Shown piece by piece: positions 8,218 through 17,245 of a stretch of DNA of 40,815 nucleotides. Location of the stretch: assembly GCF_004348895.1 (NCBI RefSeq), contig NZ_RRZK01000026.1:1-40815 (forward strand), written 5' to 3'. The stretch is from Pseudomonas vancouverensis. GTDB taxonomy: Bacteria; Pseudomonadota; Gammaproteobacteria; Pseudomonadales; Pseudomonadaceae. The position numbers and the translations under genes were made by a program. The notes beneath the pieces are model-generated. The model ran no database searches, had not been told where the DNA came from, and saw nothing but the letters and a program-made list of their open reading frames with translations. The stretch's first letter is position 1, and each line of letters opens with the position of its first letter.

Positions 8218-10245
8218 TTAGTGCTGATTAGGAAAATGAGAAAAGTCCTTGAAGTCACGAGCCAAGTCGGACAACAGGGCAGAAGGTCGCCAGAAATCGT
8301 TTTCACTATCCACGGCCCATTGCCGCAACGTTCGTTCGATACGTGCAAGTCCCTGAGTACTGGCCCAGTACATTGGCCCACCACGATCAGCCGGGAATCC
8401 ATAGCCAAGAACGAACACCACATCGATATCCGAGGCGCGTTGGGCAATGCCTTCTTCAAGCACACGCGCTCCTTCGTTGACCAGTGCCAATAAGCATCGT
8501 TCGGCAATCATGGCGTCGCCTACCTGGCAGGCTGGGTCGGCAACGGTGATCACCTGAGCAACCCCTGGATCAAGCTGTGCCTTGCTACCTCGGTCATAGC
8601 AGTACCAACCTCGGCCACCGCGCAGCCCTGTGCGCTCTGCCCTGCACAACTGCCCAAGGAGTTGAATGTCGAGTGGCCTGTATACGCCCTGCCATGCACC
8701 ATGCAGAAGATCGATCCCCACAAGATCCATTACTTTGAATGGCCCCATCCTCATGCCCCAGCGTTCCAGTACCTGGTCGATTCGATAAGGCGAAACGCCT
8801 TCATTCACGAGCGCTAACGCCTGCAGCAAATACCTGTCGAACAGACGGTTGCCGATGAATCCGCGACAAACCCTGGCAATCACCGCCACTTTTCGCAGCT
8901 GTTTAGCCACGACCAACGCGGTGGCCAACACTCCTGGATCCGTTTCTGCGCCGCGCACCACCTCCAAAAGCCGCATCACCTGGGCCGGCCCGAAAAAATG
9001 CAAACCCAGCACACGCTGGGGACGACCACTGGCCAATGCGATCTGGTCGAGGTCCAGACTGGAGGTGTTGCTGGCCAGGATCGCCTCGTTTTTGCAGTGA
9101 CGGCCAAGCTCCGCAAAAATGGACTGTTTGACATCTAGCCGTTCGGCAGCAGCCTCGACTACCAGATCCGCGGTGGCCATCGAGGCATAATTATCGATCG
9201 CGGTCAGTTGTGCTGCCGAGCAGCCCAGCTGGACAACCAGATCGCCTACCGCCCTTCGCGCCGTGTCTTGCACGCTGTCATAGAGCTTGACGCGGTAGCC
9301 GGCGCGAACAAAACAGCTCGCGATACCCTTTCCCATGAACCCGGCACCAATCACGATGACTTCGTCGATGGGCTGCGTACCACCGTTCAAATCAACGTCA
9401 GACTTTGGTGCCAGACGCTCAGCCAGGAATGCATGGCGAATACCCATGGATACCGGATCAACCAATTGCCTGCGAAACAGCGCTTGCTCTTGAGCAACAG
9501 CGGAATCGAAATCTACCCCCACGCTCAGACGTAGGGCGTCGAGGGCAAGTGGGATGGCTGAGTTGGAGTAGCGGCGGGACTTCGCCTGCTGCCTGGCAAA
9601 GGCCAAGAAACCTTCAGGATGGGAATGGTGAACTGGCTGATGGCGAAGCAGAGGCCAGGGAGCGCCCCGTGCAACCAACTCCAAGGCCAATTGACATGCA
9701 CGCTCCACGGTCGTTTCGCTGAGCGCATCGAACAGCGATGATTCGGCCAGAGCGGACGCAGCCAACACGGTGCCGTTGATAATCAGATTGGTTGCCGGTT
9801 CCAGCCCTATTGCCCGTGGCAAGCGTTGCGTGCCACCCGCCCCGGGAAGCAAGCCAAGCGTCGTTTCCGGCAAGCCCACTTTGCAGGCAGGGTCTGCCAC
9901 TCGACCATGACAGGCCAAAGCCAGTTCCAATCCACCTCCGAGTGCAAATCCATGCATTGCTGCCACGATCGGCTTGGACGATGTCTCAATGCAACCAATC
10001 AGCATGATTGATAACTCTGGAGCAGCGAAGGTTTTATTACTTTCGAACTCCACCAGATCCCCCCCAGCGCTAAATCCTTCGCCGCTGCCCGTTACCACCA
10101 GCGCCAACACTCGGGAGTCGTCTTGGGCGGCGCAAAGCGCTTTGAATAAGGCCTTGCGAAGTTTCAGGGCAAGGCTGTTGACGGGTGGGTTCTCCATGCG
10201 AATGACGGCCACGCCATCGTCTCGCAACTCATAGGGTGCGTTCAT
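8218..10245 (-). CDS. FadB-like enoyl-CoA hydratase / 3-hydroxyacyl-CoA dehydrogenase
   Basis: A 675-residue fusion. The N-terminal crotonase domain has the oxyanion loop ALGGGLELALACH and the LPETTLGLLPGAGGTQRLP block carrying the catalytic glutamates. The central NAD-binding Rossmann motif VIGAGFMGKGIASCFVRAG lies near residue 300. The dehydrogenase domain has SNTSSLDLDQIA, GLHFFGPAQVMRLLEVV and RGFIGNRLFDRY, and a second C-terminal dehydrogenase repeat ends the protein. It would hydrate an enoyl-CoA and oxidise the 3-hydroxyacyl-CoA. Start chosen at ATG 10245 (MNAPYELRD); 26 upstream codons are open but unlike the family. It is about 25-40 residues shorter than classical FadB. It sits between the acyl-CoA dehydrogenase (37 bp gap) and thiolase genes, giving three consecutive beta-oxidation steps in one operon. 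Confidence 0.93.
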   Translation of the reverse strand: MNAPYELRDDGVAVIRMENPPVNSLALKLRKALFKALCAAQDDSRVLALVVTGSGEGFSAGGDLVEFESNKTFAAPELSIMLIGCIETSSKPIVAAMHGFALGGGLELALACHGRVADPACKVGLPETTLGLLPGAGGTQRLPRAIGLEPATNLIINGTVLAASALAESSLFDALSETTVERACQLALELVARGAPWPLLRHQPVHHSHPEGFLAFARQQAKSRRYSNSAIPLALDALRLSVGVDFDSAVAQEQALFRRQLVDPVSMGIRHAFLAERLAPKSDVDLNGGTQPIDEVIVIGAGFMGKGIASCFVRAGYRVKLYDSVQDTARRAVGDLVVQLGCSAAQLTAIDNYASMATADLVVEAAAERLDVKQSIFAELGRHCKNEAILASNTSSLDLDQIALASGRPQRVLGLHFFGPAQVMRLLEVVRGAETDPGVLATALVVAKQLRKVAVIARVCRGFIGNRLFDRYLLQALALVNEGVSPYRIDQVLERWGMRMGPFKVMDLVGIDLLHGAWQGVYRPLDIQLLGQLCRAERTGLRGGRGWYCYDRGSKAQLDPGVAQVITVADPACQVGDAMIAERCLLALVNEGARVLEEGIAQRASDIDVVFVLGYGFPADRGGPMYWASTQGLARIERTLRQWAVDSENDFWRPSALLSDLARDFKDFSHFPNQH

Positions 10246-10282
10246 CCTGAATAGGTCCTGTAGGTAGGGAATTTTGGTGTTT

Positions 10283-12058
10283 TCAATCCAAGCCAGGTTC
10301 GAAGTCCAACACGCAACGAGCACTGCTGTTCACAGTGGAGGCATATGCCGCTGCCTTCGGCAGCACATGTTCGGTGTAGAACAAGGCGGTTCGCAACTTG
10401 GCCGCATAGAACGGCTCAAACGCCGTTCCGCTCGTGGTATTTTCGCAAGCAATCGAGGCACTGCGAACCATCATCCAGCCACCGCACAGGTAACCGAATT
10501 GCATCAGGAAGGGCACTGCCAATGCTGATTGAACCCCACGCTCCTGGCCCAATAGGTGATCGACACTGCTGGAGAACTGAACGATGGCAGCGCGTAGCGC
10601 AAGCGCGATCGTTCCGCCCGTTGGGCTGCCTTTATCCGCTAGCGAGTCCACAGCATCATGCATTTCGGTCAAGAGGGTCATCAACATCGCCCCGCGATCG
10701 CTGACAACTTTTCGAAGCAACAGATCACTGGCCTGGATGCCGGTTGTGCCTTCGTAAATACTGGCAATACGCATGTCTCGCAGGTGTTGTGCTGCACCGG
10801 TTTCCTCGATGTAGCCAACGCCACCATGCACTTGCACTCCAAGTGACACGACTTCCTGCCCCACTTCGGTACACCAGCCTTTTGCGACTGGGGTGAGTAA
10901 TTCGGCACGACGTAGCTGTTGTTCGCCCTCCTCATCTCCGATTCGGGTAGCGATATCCAGGCGCTCCGCCGTGCAATAAACCAGTGCCCGCATCGCCTCA
11001 ACTTGCGAGGTCATCATCAACAGCATGCGTTTGACGTCCGCGTGCTGGATAATTGCCACCGGATGGCCTGCGGAATTACTGCCCTGGGCGCGGGTGCGAG
11101 CGTAGTCCAATGCCTGCTGATACGCACGCTCGCCCAATGCCGGTCCCTGCAAGGCAGAGTTGAGCCGCGACAAGTTCATCATGATGAACATGTACCTCAG
11201 ACCAGCGTTCAAATCTCCGATCAGATAACCGATTGCACCTTGATTATCGCCGAATGAAAGCGTTGCGGTCGGACAAGCATGTATACCCAGTTTGTGCTCA
11301 ATCGAGATGCAACAGACGTCGTTGCGATCGCCAAGACTGCCATCGTCATTTACTAGGTACTTGGGCACCAGAAACAGCGACAATCCACGGGTTCCCTTAG
11401 GCGCATCAGGCGTTCTAGCCAGCACCAGGTGCAAGATGTTTTCCGCTAGATCGTGTTCACCGTAGGTGATGAAACACTTTTGACCGTATAATCGGAAGTG
11501 TTCACCCTCAGCTATCGCCCGAGTTCGAATAGCGCCGAGATCCGAACCTGCCTGAGGCTCGGTGAGGTTCATAGTGCCGGTCCACTTGCCTGCGACTAAC
11601 TCTGCCAAAAAGCGGTCCTTGATCGGAGTACTGGCGCTTAACTGCAACGCTTCGACCGCGCCCATGTTCAGCGCCTGTATCAAAGCGAAGGAGAGATTGG
11701 CCGAAGCAAGCATCTCTTCCACCGCGATCGCAGCCAAGTGGCCAATGCCATGTCCGCCGTATTGCGGGTCGCAGCGTAAGGCGTTCCAGCCGTTCTCTAC
11801 ATAACGCTGATAGGCATGCTTGAAACCTGGCGGAGTGGTCACATTCCCATTTACCCAATGTGCTCCATCCCGATCGCCCGTAGCATTGAGTGGCGCAATA
11901 ACCTCCTGAGTGAAGCGAGCCGCCTCATCAAGCAACATATCGACGGTCTCTGCGCATAGATTGCCGTTCGACGTCCGACAGGCAGTGCGCTGTAACCCGA
12001 CGAGCTCATGGATAACAAACTGCATTTCTCGCAGAGGAGCTATATATCTCGTCATCAT
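10283..12058 (-). CDS. Acyl-CoA dehydrogenase, long (~590 aa) form
   Basis: An FAD-dependent acyl-CoA dehydrogenase of about 591 residues, the size of the class with an additional C-terminal helical domain (PF12806). Diagnostic pieces are MNLTEPQAGSDLGAIRTRA (FAD/substrate), QVHGGVGYIEETG, and the catalytic glutamate in SIYEGTTGIQASDLLLRK. It would introduce the alpha,beta double bond in the acyl-CoA. Two ATG codons overlap at 12058 and 12055; AAAGG lies 3 and 6 bases upstream respectively, so the second is equally plausible. It is the first gene of the acd-fadB-like-thiolase operon and is divergent from the MarR gene. The shared intergenic region contains a strong 18-bp palindrome at 12115. 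It is a paralogue of the dehydrogenase at 15473. Confidence 0.93.
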   Translation of the reverse strand: MMTRYIAPLREMQFVIHELVGLQRTACRTSNGNLCAETVDMLLDEAARFTQEVIAPLNATGDRDGAHWVNGNVTTPPGFKHAYQRYVENGWNALRCDPQYGGHGIGHLAAIAVEEMLASANLSFALIQALNMGAVEALQLSASTPIKDRFLAELVAGKWTGTMNLTEPQAGSDLGAIRTRAIAEGEHFRLYGQKCFITYGEHDLAENILHLVLARTPDAPKGTRGLSLFLVPKYLVNDDGSLGDRNDVCCISIEHKLGIHACPTATLSFGDNQGAIGYLIGDLNAGLRYMFIMMNLSRLNSALQGPALGERAYQQALDYARTRAQGSNSAGHPVAIIQHADVKRMLLMMTSQVEAMRALVYCTAERLDIATRIGDEEGEQQLRRAELLTPVAKGWCTEVGQEVVSLGVQVHGGVGYIEETGAAQHLRDMRIASIYEGTTGIQASDLLLRKVVSDRGAMLMTLLTEMHDAVDSLADKGSPTGGTIALALRAAIVQFSSSVDHLLGQERGVQSALAVPFLMQFGYLCGGWMMVRSASIACENTTSGTAFEPFYAAKLRTALFYTEHVLPKAAAYASTVNSSARCVLDFEPGLD

Positions 12059-12114
12059 CTACCTTTTATTTTCAATGAGTTGCGATAGTCGAGAACGGCT
12101 AAAAACCCAGATAT

Positions 12115-12132
12115 TGTCAACCTTGGTTGACA
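12115..12132. promoter_or_regulatory. MarR-type operator, site 1 (TGTCAACCTTGGTTGACA)
   Basis: Perfect 8-bp inverted arms (TGTCAACC / GGTTGACA) around TT. It lies in the divergent region between the acyl-CoA dehydrogenase and marR genes, and a further half-site TGTCAACC lies at 12166-12173. Four similar 18-mers occur at 12721, 12762, 19555 and 19602. Confidence 0.8.
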
Positions 12133-12190
12133 TTGACGAAGAGACTAGACTTACCTAATATTGGCTGTCAACCAAACCTGAGAAGAAATC

Positions 12191-12664
12191 GTGTCATCAC
12201 CCAGAAAAAACTCGAGCATAGCCCTCGCCCCTCTCCTCCAAGTCGAAACTTCCACGCCTAAGGTATTTCTGCGCCAACTGCTCAGCGCGCGACAGGACTG
12301 GATCGAAACTCGGCTGTATGACATGGCCGAAGCTAGTGGCTATGAGCAGGTCTCGCCTGCGATGAGCCGGTTGTTTGGCCTGATGAAACGCGAGCCGGTA
12401 GGTATCTCGGTACTAGCAAGACAACTTGCGATCTCTCGTCAAGCGGTCCACAAGCTAGTGAACGAGGCGGTACGCATGGACCTTGTCGAACTAGTAGATA
12501 GTGCCGAGGACAAACGGGTGAAGTTGGTAGGCTTCAGCCCGCGTGGTTTTGCCATGTCGGCGGCCGCTACCCGTAATCTTGAAAAAATCGAAAGAGATTT
12601 GGCCGACCGAATCGGGCAAGAGAATCTAGACACGCTGAAACAAATCCTTAACCAAGCTTGGTAG
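12191..12664 (+). CDS. MarR-family transcriptional regulator
   Basis: A 157-residue winged-helix regulator. The DNA-binding core is SVLARQLAISRQAVHKLVNEAVRMDLVEL followed by the beta-wing with the family's D-x-R-like segment DSAEDKRVKLVGFSPRG. Long N- and C-terminal helices would form the dimer interface. The start is a GTG at 12191 with GAGAAG six bases upstream. MarR proteins bind inverted repeats as dimers and release DNA when a ligand, often an aromatic acid or its CoA thioester, binds. The gene is divergent from the beta-oxidation operon and precedes the transporter/porin pair. It is the best candidate to bind the five TGTCAAC-type sites in this block, including one 60 bp ahead of itself (autoregulation). 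Confidence 0.9.
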   Translation: MSSPRKNSSIALAPLLQVETSTPKVFLRQLLSARQDWIETRLYDMAEASGYEQVSPAMSRLFGLMKREPVGISVLARQLAISRQAVHKLVNEAVRMDLVELVDSAEDKRVKLVGFSPRGFAMSAAATRNLEKIERDLADRIGQENLDTLKQILNQAW

Positions 12665-12720
12665 CTAGCACACCTTCTTACCTGCGGCGACGCACGGCTG
12701 TCGCACTGCCGAACAAATCT

Positions 12721-12738
12721 CGTCAACTTATGTTGACA
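12721..12738. promoter_or_regulatory. MarR-type operator, site 2 (CGTCAACTTATGTTGACA)
   Basis: GTCAAC and GTTGAC arms are separated by four bases. The right arm provides a TTGACA that can serve as the -35 hexamer of the transporter promoter. Confidence 0.75.
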
Positions 12739-12761
12739 TAATTGCTCTGCGCAACGATATT
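12733..12761 (+). promoter_or_regulatory. Likely sigma-70 promoter of the MFS/porin unit
   Basis: TTGACA (12733-12738), a 17-base spacer, then GATATT (12756-12761; 4 of 6 match to TATAAT). Operator 2 covers the -35 box and operator 3 begins directly after the -10 box, the arrangement expected for repression. Confidence 0.6.
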
Positions 12762-12779
12762 TGTCAGCACAGGTTGACA
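12762..12779. promoter_or_regulatory. MarR-type operator, site 3 (TGTCAGCACAGGTTGACA)
   Basis: An imperfect copy of the 18-bp repeat (left arm TGTCAGC, right arm GTTGACA), about 70 bp before the MFS start codon and overlapping the expected transcription start. Confidence 0.72.
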
Positions 12780-12849
12780 TAATGCGCCTGAGGCAGACTT
12801 CTGCCCTGAATGAACATCCTTACAACATCCACAAAAACAGGATCGTTTC

Positions 12850-14064
12850 ATGAGCAAACTATCTTCGTCTGCCCGTTCGCGGCTGACCATCGCACTGTGC
12901 TTCTGCATCGCAGTATTTGAGGGCCTGGACTTGCAATCGGCAGGTATCGCAGCAGCCGGAATGCGCCTTGAGTTTGGGCTATCACCCCAAGACCTGGGCG
13001 CGGTATTCAGCGCCGGCATCCTGGGTCTGATACCCGGATCATTGTTTGGTGGGATACTCGCAGACCGCTATGGGCGGCGCGCCGTGCTGCTGTGGTCCAT
13101 CGCAATTTTCGGGATTTGTTCATTGCTTACTGCTTACGCCTGGAATCTGCCATCCTTATTGAGCGCTCGCCTCCTCACCGGTGTCGGTCTGGGTGCCGCC
13201 TTGCCAACGGTCATCGCTCTCACAGCAGAGGCGGCCAACGAGCGATACCGTGGTCGCGCAGTCAGCTTGATGTTTTGCGGTATGCCATTGGGCGGAGCAC
13301 TGGCGACAATGCTGGGAATGGAAGGCATCGGCGGTGACTGGCGAACAGTCTTCTACGTCGGCGGAATCGCTCCCCTACTGTTGGTGCCTTTCTTGTATGC
13401 ACTGCTGCCGGAATCGCTCGCCTTCGAACGCAATCGTGTGCTGGTCGTGGCGGACAGTCCAGGTACCTTGATCAAGTCGCTTTTCGGCCCACGCCGCACC
13501 GGTGCCACACTGCTGATGTGGGTAGTATTTTTCTTCACGTTGATGGTGATCTACATCCTGCTCAACTGGTTGCCCAGTCTGCTGATGAAGCAGGGACTTG
13601 AGCATGATCAGGCGGCCTGGGTGCAAGCCGCCTTCAGCTTCGGCGCTGCCGCCGGGTCGGTGATTCTAGGCAGCCTATTGGATTACTGGAGAGCTGAACA
13701 AGTTGTGCGCCTCATGTACGCAGGGATGATCCTCGCGTTGTTGGCTCTGTGCCTAGCGGAAAGCTATCCACTGCTGTTGGCCGCAGGCGGCCTGGCCGGA
13801 TTCTTCACCATCGGTGGTCAGCTTGTGCTCTACACCCTTGCCACCTTGGTGTATCCGAGCGAAATACGCTCTACCGGACTGGGGTTCGCAGTGACATCGG
13901 GACGCCTGGGCGCCATGTTAGGACCATTGCTGGTTGGTCATTTGCTACTCCAGGGGATGGGAAGTAGTGCCGTTATCGTTGCGGCCATTCCCTGCATCCT
14001 GGTCGCCGCTCTCCTCGCCGCATTCATGCTGCGCAAACCGCAGCCGGCCCCCACCGCCGCCTGA
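12850..14064 (+). CDS. MFS aromatic-acid transporter, MhpT-like paralogue
   Basis: A 404-residue proton-coupled carrier of the aromatic acid symporter group. Start ATG 12850 has AGGA at a good distance. The first helix carries FEGLDLQSAGIAAAGM, followed by GGILADRYGRRAVLL and LLTGVGLGAALPTVIALTAE. The order and spacing of these match the transporter at 498 through the whole length. Twelve hydrophobic segments are expected. The promoter region carries two MarR-type operators, and the porin gene follows by 90 bp, so uptake across both membranes is probably induced together with the beta-oxidation genes. The likely cargo is the acid that the nearby acyl-CoA ligase activates. Confidence 0.9.
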   Translation: MSKLSSSARSRLTIALCFCIAVFEGLDLQSAGIAAAGMRLEFGLSPQDLGAVFSAGILGLIPGSLFGGILADRYGRRAVLLWSIAIFGICSLLTAYAWNLPSLLSARLLTGVGLGAALPTVIALTAEAANERYRGRAVSLMFCGMPLGGALATMLGMEGIGGDWRTVFYVGGIAPLLLVPFLYALLPESLAFERNRVLVVADSPGTLIKSLFGPRRTGATLLMWVVFFFTLMVIYILLNWLPSLLMKQGLEHDQAAWVQAAFSFGAAAGSVILGSLLDYWRAEQVVRLMYAGMILALLALCLAESYPLLLAAGGLAGFFTIGGQLVLYTLATLVYPSEIRSTGLGFAVTSGRLGAMLGPLLVGHLLLQGMGSSAVIVAAIPCILVAALLAAFMLRKPQPAPTAA

Positions 14065-14088
14065 ACGCCATCTCTGCAACTGATTGAT

Positions 14089-14115
14089 CTCGCGCGTCGA
14101 CGTGTCCGGCGCGAG
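14089..14115. other. Hairpin between MFS and porin genes
   Basis: Perfect 7-bp stem CTCGCGC / GCGCGAG with a 13-base loop and no U-tract. It may be an mRNA processing or stability element adjusting porin versus carrier expression. Confidence 0.4.
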
Positions 14116-14153
14116 GGATTCGTACGCCAACAAAAAAGATAATTAGGCCACCG

Positions 14154-15413
14154 ATGAAACTCCAGGGCTTTTGCGTCACTGTACTTTCAGCACTCATTAT
14201 TCCCTCGACCGCCAACGCAGACGTAGTGACGGACAGCACTGCAAATCTGCGCCTGCGTAATTATTACTTCGATTCGGACTACCGTAACACCAGTACACCC
14301 GGACAACCGGTCTCTCATCAACGTGAATGGGCACAAGGCGCGATTCTGGATATCCGCTCTGGTTACACCGACACACCCTTGGCCTTGGGGGTCGACCTCA
14401 CCGGCATGACTGCGCTGCGACTCGACTCTGCACCAGATCGCAGCGGCACTGGCTTGCTCAAGCGTACCGATGAAGGACGGGCGGAGTCTGGATATAGTAA
14501 AGGCTTCGCCACAGCAAAGTTGCGGTGGTCGAAGACCGAGTTGCGCGTCGGCGGTCATTCGTCCATGGTTCCAGTACTCATTACCCCACCCGTACGCCTT
14601 TTCTCGCCGGTATTTAGAGGCAGTGAACTCACGTCGCGGGAATGGAACGACTGGACACTGACCGCTGCCCATTTCGACCGCATAATGGGCCGCGATGACG
14701 ATCGCTTCGAAAAGATGAAAATGGCATCGCCGTTTGGCCGTTTCGCCAAAGCCGCCGAGTCTGAAAAGTTCGATTACGCTGGAGTGGACTATACCCATGC
14801 TAATGCAGTGAAGCTGAGTTATTACACGGGTCGTCTTGACGACATCTACCAACAACACTATTTGGGTGCCTTGCTCACCCAAGCACTGCCAGTGGGGCAA
14901 CTGGTCCATGACATTCGCTACTACGACAGCAAAGACTCAGGGCAGTCACTTGCAGGCAAGGTCGACAGCCGATACCTGGGGCTGATGAGCAATTGGCGTG
15001 CCGGCGGCCATACCCTCGGAGTCGGTTACTACGAAGTATCGGGTGCTACTGGCATGCCTGGAATTTCCGGCACAGTGCTGAGCGTCCACAGCGAGGGAGC
15101 AATGGTAAGTGATATGGTTAACCGTGACGAACAAAATTGGCAGTTCAATTACCAATATGATTTCGCCGCGTCAGGCATTCCCGGCCTGACCGCCCGGTTC
15201 CGTTACCTTCGCGGCAACAACATACTCGTGCCTGCGACCGGGGATCAGAGAGGTCATGAGAGTGAGCGATTTGTCCAGTTGGGCTACGTGGTTCAAAGCG
15301 GCCCACTGGCCGGCCTAGGATTTATGGCCCGCAATGCCTCCTATCACAGCACTTTTTCCCGCGACATCAATCAGACGCGATTCAATATCGAATACGGTAT
15401 TAAACTCTGGTGA
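14154..15413 (+). CDS. OprD-family outer-membrane porin
   Basis: A 419-residue beta-barrel protein with a signal peptide (cleavage after SALIIPSTANA). The mature start DVVTDSTANLRLRNYYFDSDYR is typical of OprD/OpdK carboxylate channels. The chain ends in IKLW, the terminal aromatic needed for barrel assembly. It parallels the porin at 2961 block by block (RLFSPVFRGSELTSREWNDWTL; VDYTHANAVKLSYYTGRLDDIYQQHY). It forms a two-gene unit with the upstream MFS gene and ends just before a strong terminator shared with the convergent acyl-CoA dehydrogenase gene. Confidence 0.9.
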   Translation: MKLQGFCVTVLSALIIPSTANADVVTDSTANLRLRNYYFDSDYRNTSTPGQPVSHQREWAQGAILDIRSGYTDTPLALGVDLTGMTALRLDSAPDRSGTGLLKRTDEGRAESGYSKGFATAKLRWSKTELRVGGHSSMVPVLITPPVRLFSPVFRGSELTSREWNDWTLTAAHFDRIMGRDDDRFEKMKMASPFGRFAKAAESEKFDYAGVDYTHANAVKLSYYTGRLDDIYQQHYLGALLTQALPVGQLVHDIRYYDSKDSGQSLAGKVDSRYLGLMSNWRAGGHTLGVGYYEVSGATGMPGISGTVLSVHSEGAMVSDMVNRDEQNWQFNYQYDFAASGIPGLTARFRYLRGNNILVPATGDQRGHESERFVQLGYVVQSGPLAGLGFMARNASYHSTFSRDINQTRFNIEYGIKLW

Positions 15414-15423
15414 GCCGAGTAGA

Positions 15424-15455
15424 AAAGCCCGTCGCACGAAAGCGACGGGCTTTTT
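15424..15455. terminator. Bidirectional rho-independent terminator
   Basis: GCCCGTCGC (15427-15435) pairs perfectly with GCGACGGGC (15442-15450) around a 6-base loop. AAAA precedes and TTTTT follows, so it works on both strands. It separates the porin gene from the convergent acyl-CoA dehydrogenase gene. Confidence 0.9.
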
Positions 15456-15472
15456 AATACAGACAGATGGTG

Positions 15473-17245
15473 CTAAAACGAGGCCTCATTCACTGCAAGT
15501 GACGGACAGCGCGTAATTAAGACCGTGCTCGCCAGGCCGTGAACTTCCACCAGAATGTGTTCGGCATAGAACTCTCCCGTCAGCAATTTGGCCTGCATGA
15601 ATGCCGAATCCTCAGTTTCGAGAGCATGCCGTCTGGCAGCGATCAACATCCGCCCCCATTGCCAACCCCCGGCCACTTTGCCTAAAAGCATCAGGAACGG
15701 CACGGCGACGGCGAGCACTTGCTCCGGATCACTGGCAAATAGTTGCCGAATATGCCGGGCCGACTTTTCCAGATCCGCGACAGCCTTTGAAAGCCGGCTA
15801 CCCAATACGTCATCTCCCCCCAGCTCTACAGCGACCTTGCGCATTTTATTGATGAGCAATTCGAACTGCCCGCTCTCGTCACGCATGAGTTTACGCACAA
15901 TCAGATCGTTAGCTTGAATCGCTGTCGTGCCCTCGTAGATAGTACCGATCCGAGCATCTCGGTAATGCTGGGAAACTCCGGTCTCTTCAACGAAGCCCAT
16001 ACCCCCATGAACTTGCACCGCCAGAGAGGTAACTTCCAGACTGGTCTCGGTCGCCCAGCCCTTGAAAACGGGCGTCATCAACTCGAGGAAGGCTTGTTGA
16101 TTCTCACGCACATCCTTACTCGGATGGTGTTCAGAAAAGTCCTGCGCCTGGGCGATCACCAATGCGACTGCACGCATCGCTTCGGTCTGGGCTCGCATCC
16201 GCATCAGCATGCGCCGGACGTCGGGGTGCCTGATGATCGGCACATTGCGATTGCCCTGCAGGTCGTTGCCTTGATGACGTTGCCGTGCATAGGCCACAGC
16301 CTGTTGATAGGAACGTTCAGATAGCCCTACCGCTTCAATCCCCACCGTGAGCCTGGCCATATTCATCATCACGAACATCGCTTCCAGCCCACGGTTGGGC
16401 TCACCAACCAGAACGCCATATGCACCGCCTTCGTCACCGTAGGCCATCATGCAGGTAGGGCTGGCATGAATACCCATCTTGTGCTCCACCGACACACAGC
16501 GCACATCGTTACGAGGGCCAAGGCTTCCATCCTCATTGACTAAATACTTGGGCACCAAGAACAACGAAATACCTTTCACTCCCGCCGGTGCATCCGGCAG
16601 GCGCGCCAGCACTAGGTGCAGGATATTTTCGGTCAGATCCTGATCCCCCCAAGAGATGAAGATCTTCTGCCCAACCAGCTTATAAGCCCCCTTCCCGTCC
16701 GGTGTCGCTCGACAACGAATAGCTCCGACGTCTGACCCCGCTTGTGGCTCAGTAAGATTCATCGTGCCACTCCAACGACCGCTGACCATGGCAGGCAAAT
16801 AACGGGTTTGCAAAACCTCACTTGCACAGGCCGTCAATGCTTCGATAGCACCCAGGGTAAGACCCGGACACATGGCGAAGGCCTTATTGGCGGACATGAA
16901 CATTTCACTAATCGCCGAAGCCGCGATGCAAGGTAAACCCTGCCCACCGAGTTCGGTGGGCACCGCAACATTGTTCCACCCCGCTTCGACAAATTGCTTG
17001 TAGGCCTGAGCAAAGCCCTGAGCGCTTTTTACACCGTCAGGACTCCAATGCACTCCCTCACGATCTGCAGCCTGGTTCAACGGGGCCAATACTCCGGCCG
17101 CAAATTTCCCGGCCTCCTCGCAGACTGTGGCTATCAGACTGGCGTCCAACCCTTCGAAAGCTCCGAGTTCGCATAGGCGATCCAGATCCAATAAGTTTTC
17201 CATGACAAACCGCAGATCTGCCAAAGGCGGGGTGTAAGGGGTCAT
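15473..17245 (-). CDS. Acyl-CoA dehydrogenase, long (~590 aa) form, second copy
   Basis: A 590-residue FAD enzyme of the same subclass as the one at 10283. MNLTEPQAGSDVGAIRCRA, QVHGGMGFVEETGVSQHYRDARIGTIYEGTTAIQANDL (with the catalytic Glu in YEGTT) and a C-terminal extra helical domain are visible. The start at ATG 17245 overlaps the upstream ligase stop as ATGA, with GGAG eight bases ahead, so translation is probably coupled. It is the last gene of the thioesterase-ligase-dehydrogenase operon. The two dehydrogenases may act on different chain lengths or on successive rounds of oxidation, which is an inference from duplication with divergence. Confidence 0.93.
   Translation of the reverse strand: MTPYTPPLADLRFVMENLLDLDRLCELGAFEGLDASLIATVCEEAGKFAAGVLAPLNQAADREGVHWSPDGVKSAQGFAQAYKQFVEAGWNNVAVPTELGGQGLPCIAASAISEMFMSANKAFAMCPGLTLGAIEALTACASEVLQTRYLPAMVSGRWSGTMNLTEPQAGSDVGAIRCRATPDGKGAYKLVGQKIFISWGDQDLTENILHLVLARLPDAPAGVKGISLFLVPKYLVNEDGSLGPRNDVRCVSVEHKMGIHASPTCMMAYGDEGGAYGVLVGEPNRGLEAMFVMMNMARLTVGIEAVGLSERSYQQAVAYARQRHQGNDLQGNRNVPIIRHPDVRRMLMRMRAQTEAMRAVALVIAQAQDFSEHHPSKDVRENQQAFLELMTPVFKGWATETSLEVTSLAVQVHGGMGFVEETGVSQHYRDARIGTIYEGTTAIQANDLIVRKLMRDESGQFELLINKMRKVAVELGGDDVLGSRLSKAVADLEKSARHIRQLFASDPEQVLAVAVPFLMLLGKVAGGWQWGRMLIAARRHALETEDSAFMQAKLLTGEFYAEHILVEVHGLASTVLITRCPSLAVNEASF

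Noticed and set aside
14187..14909. 240-codon minus-strand frame over the second OprD gene
   Set aside because: Antisense to a clear porin with signal peptide and barrel pattern; no recognisable motifs.
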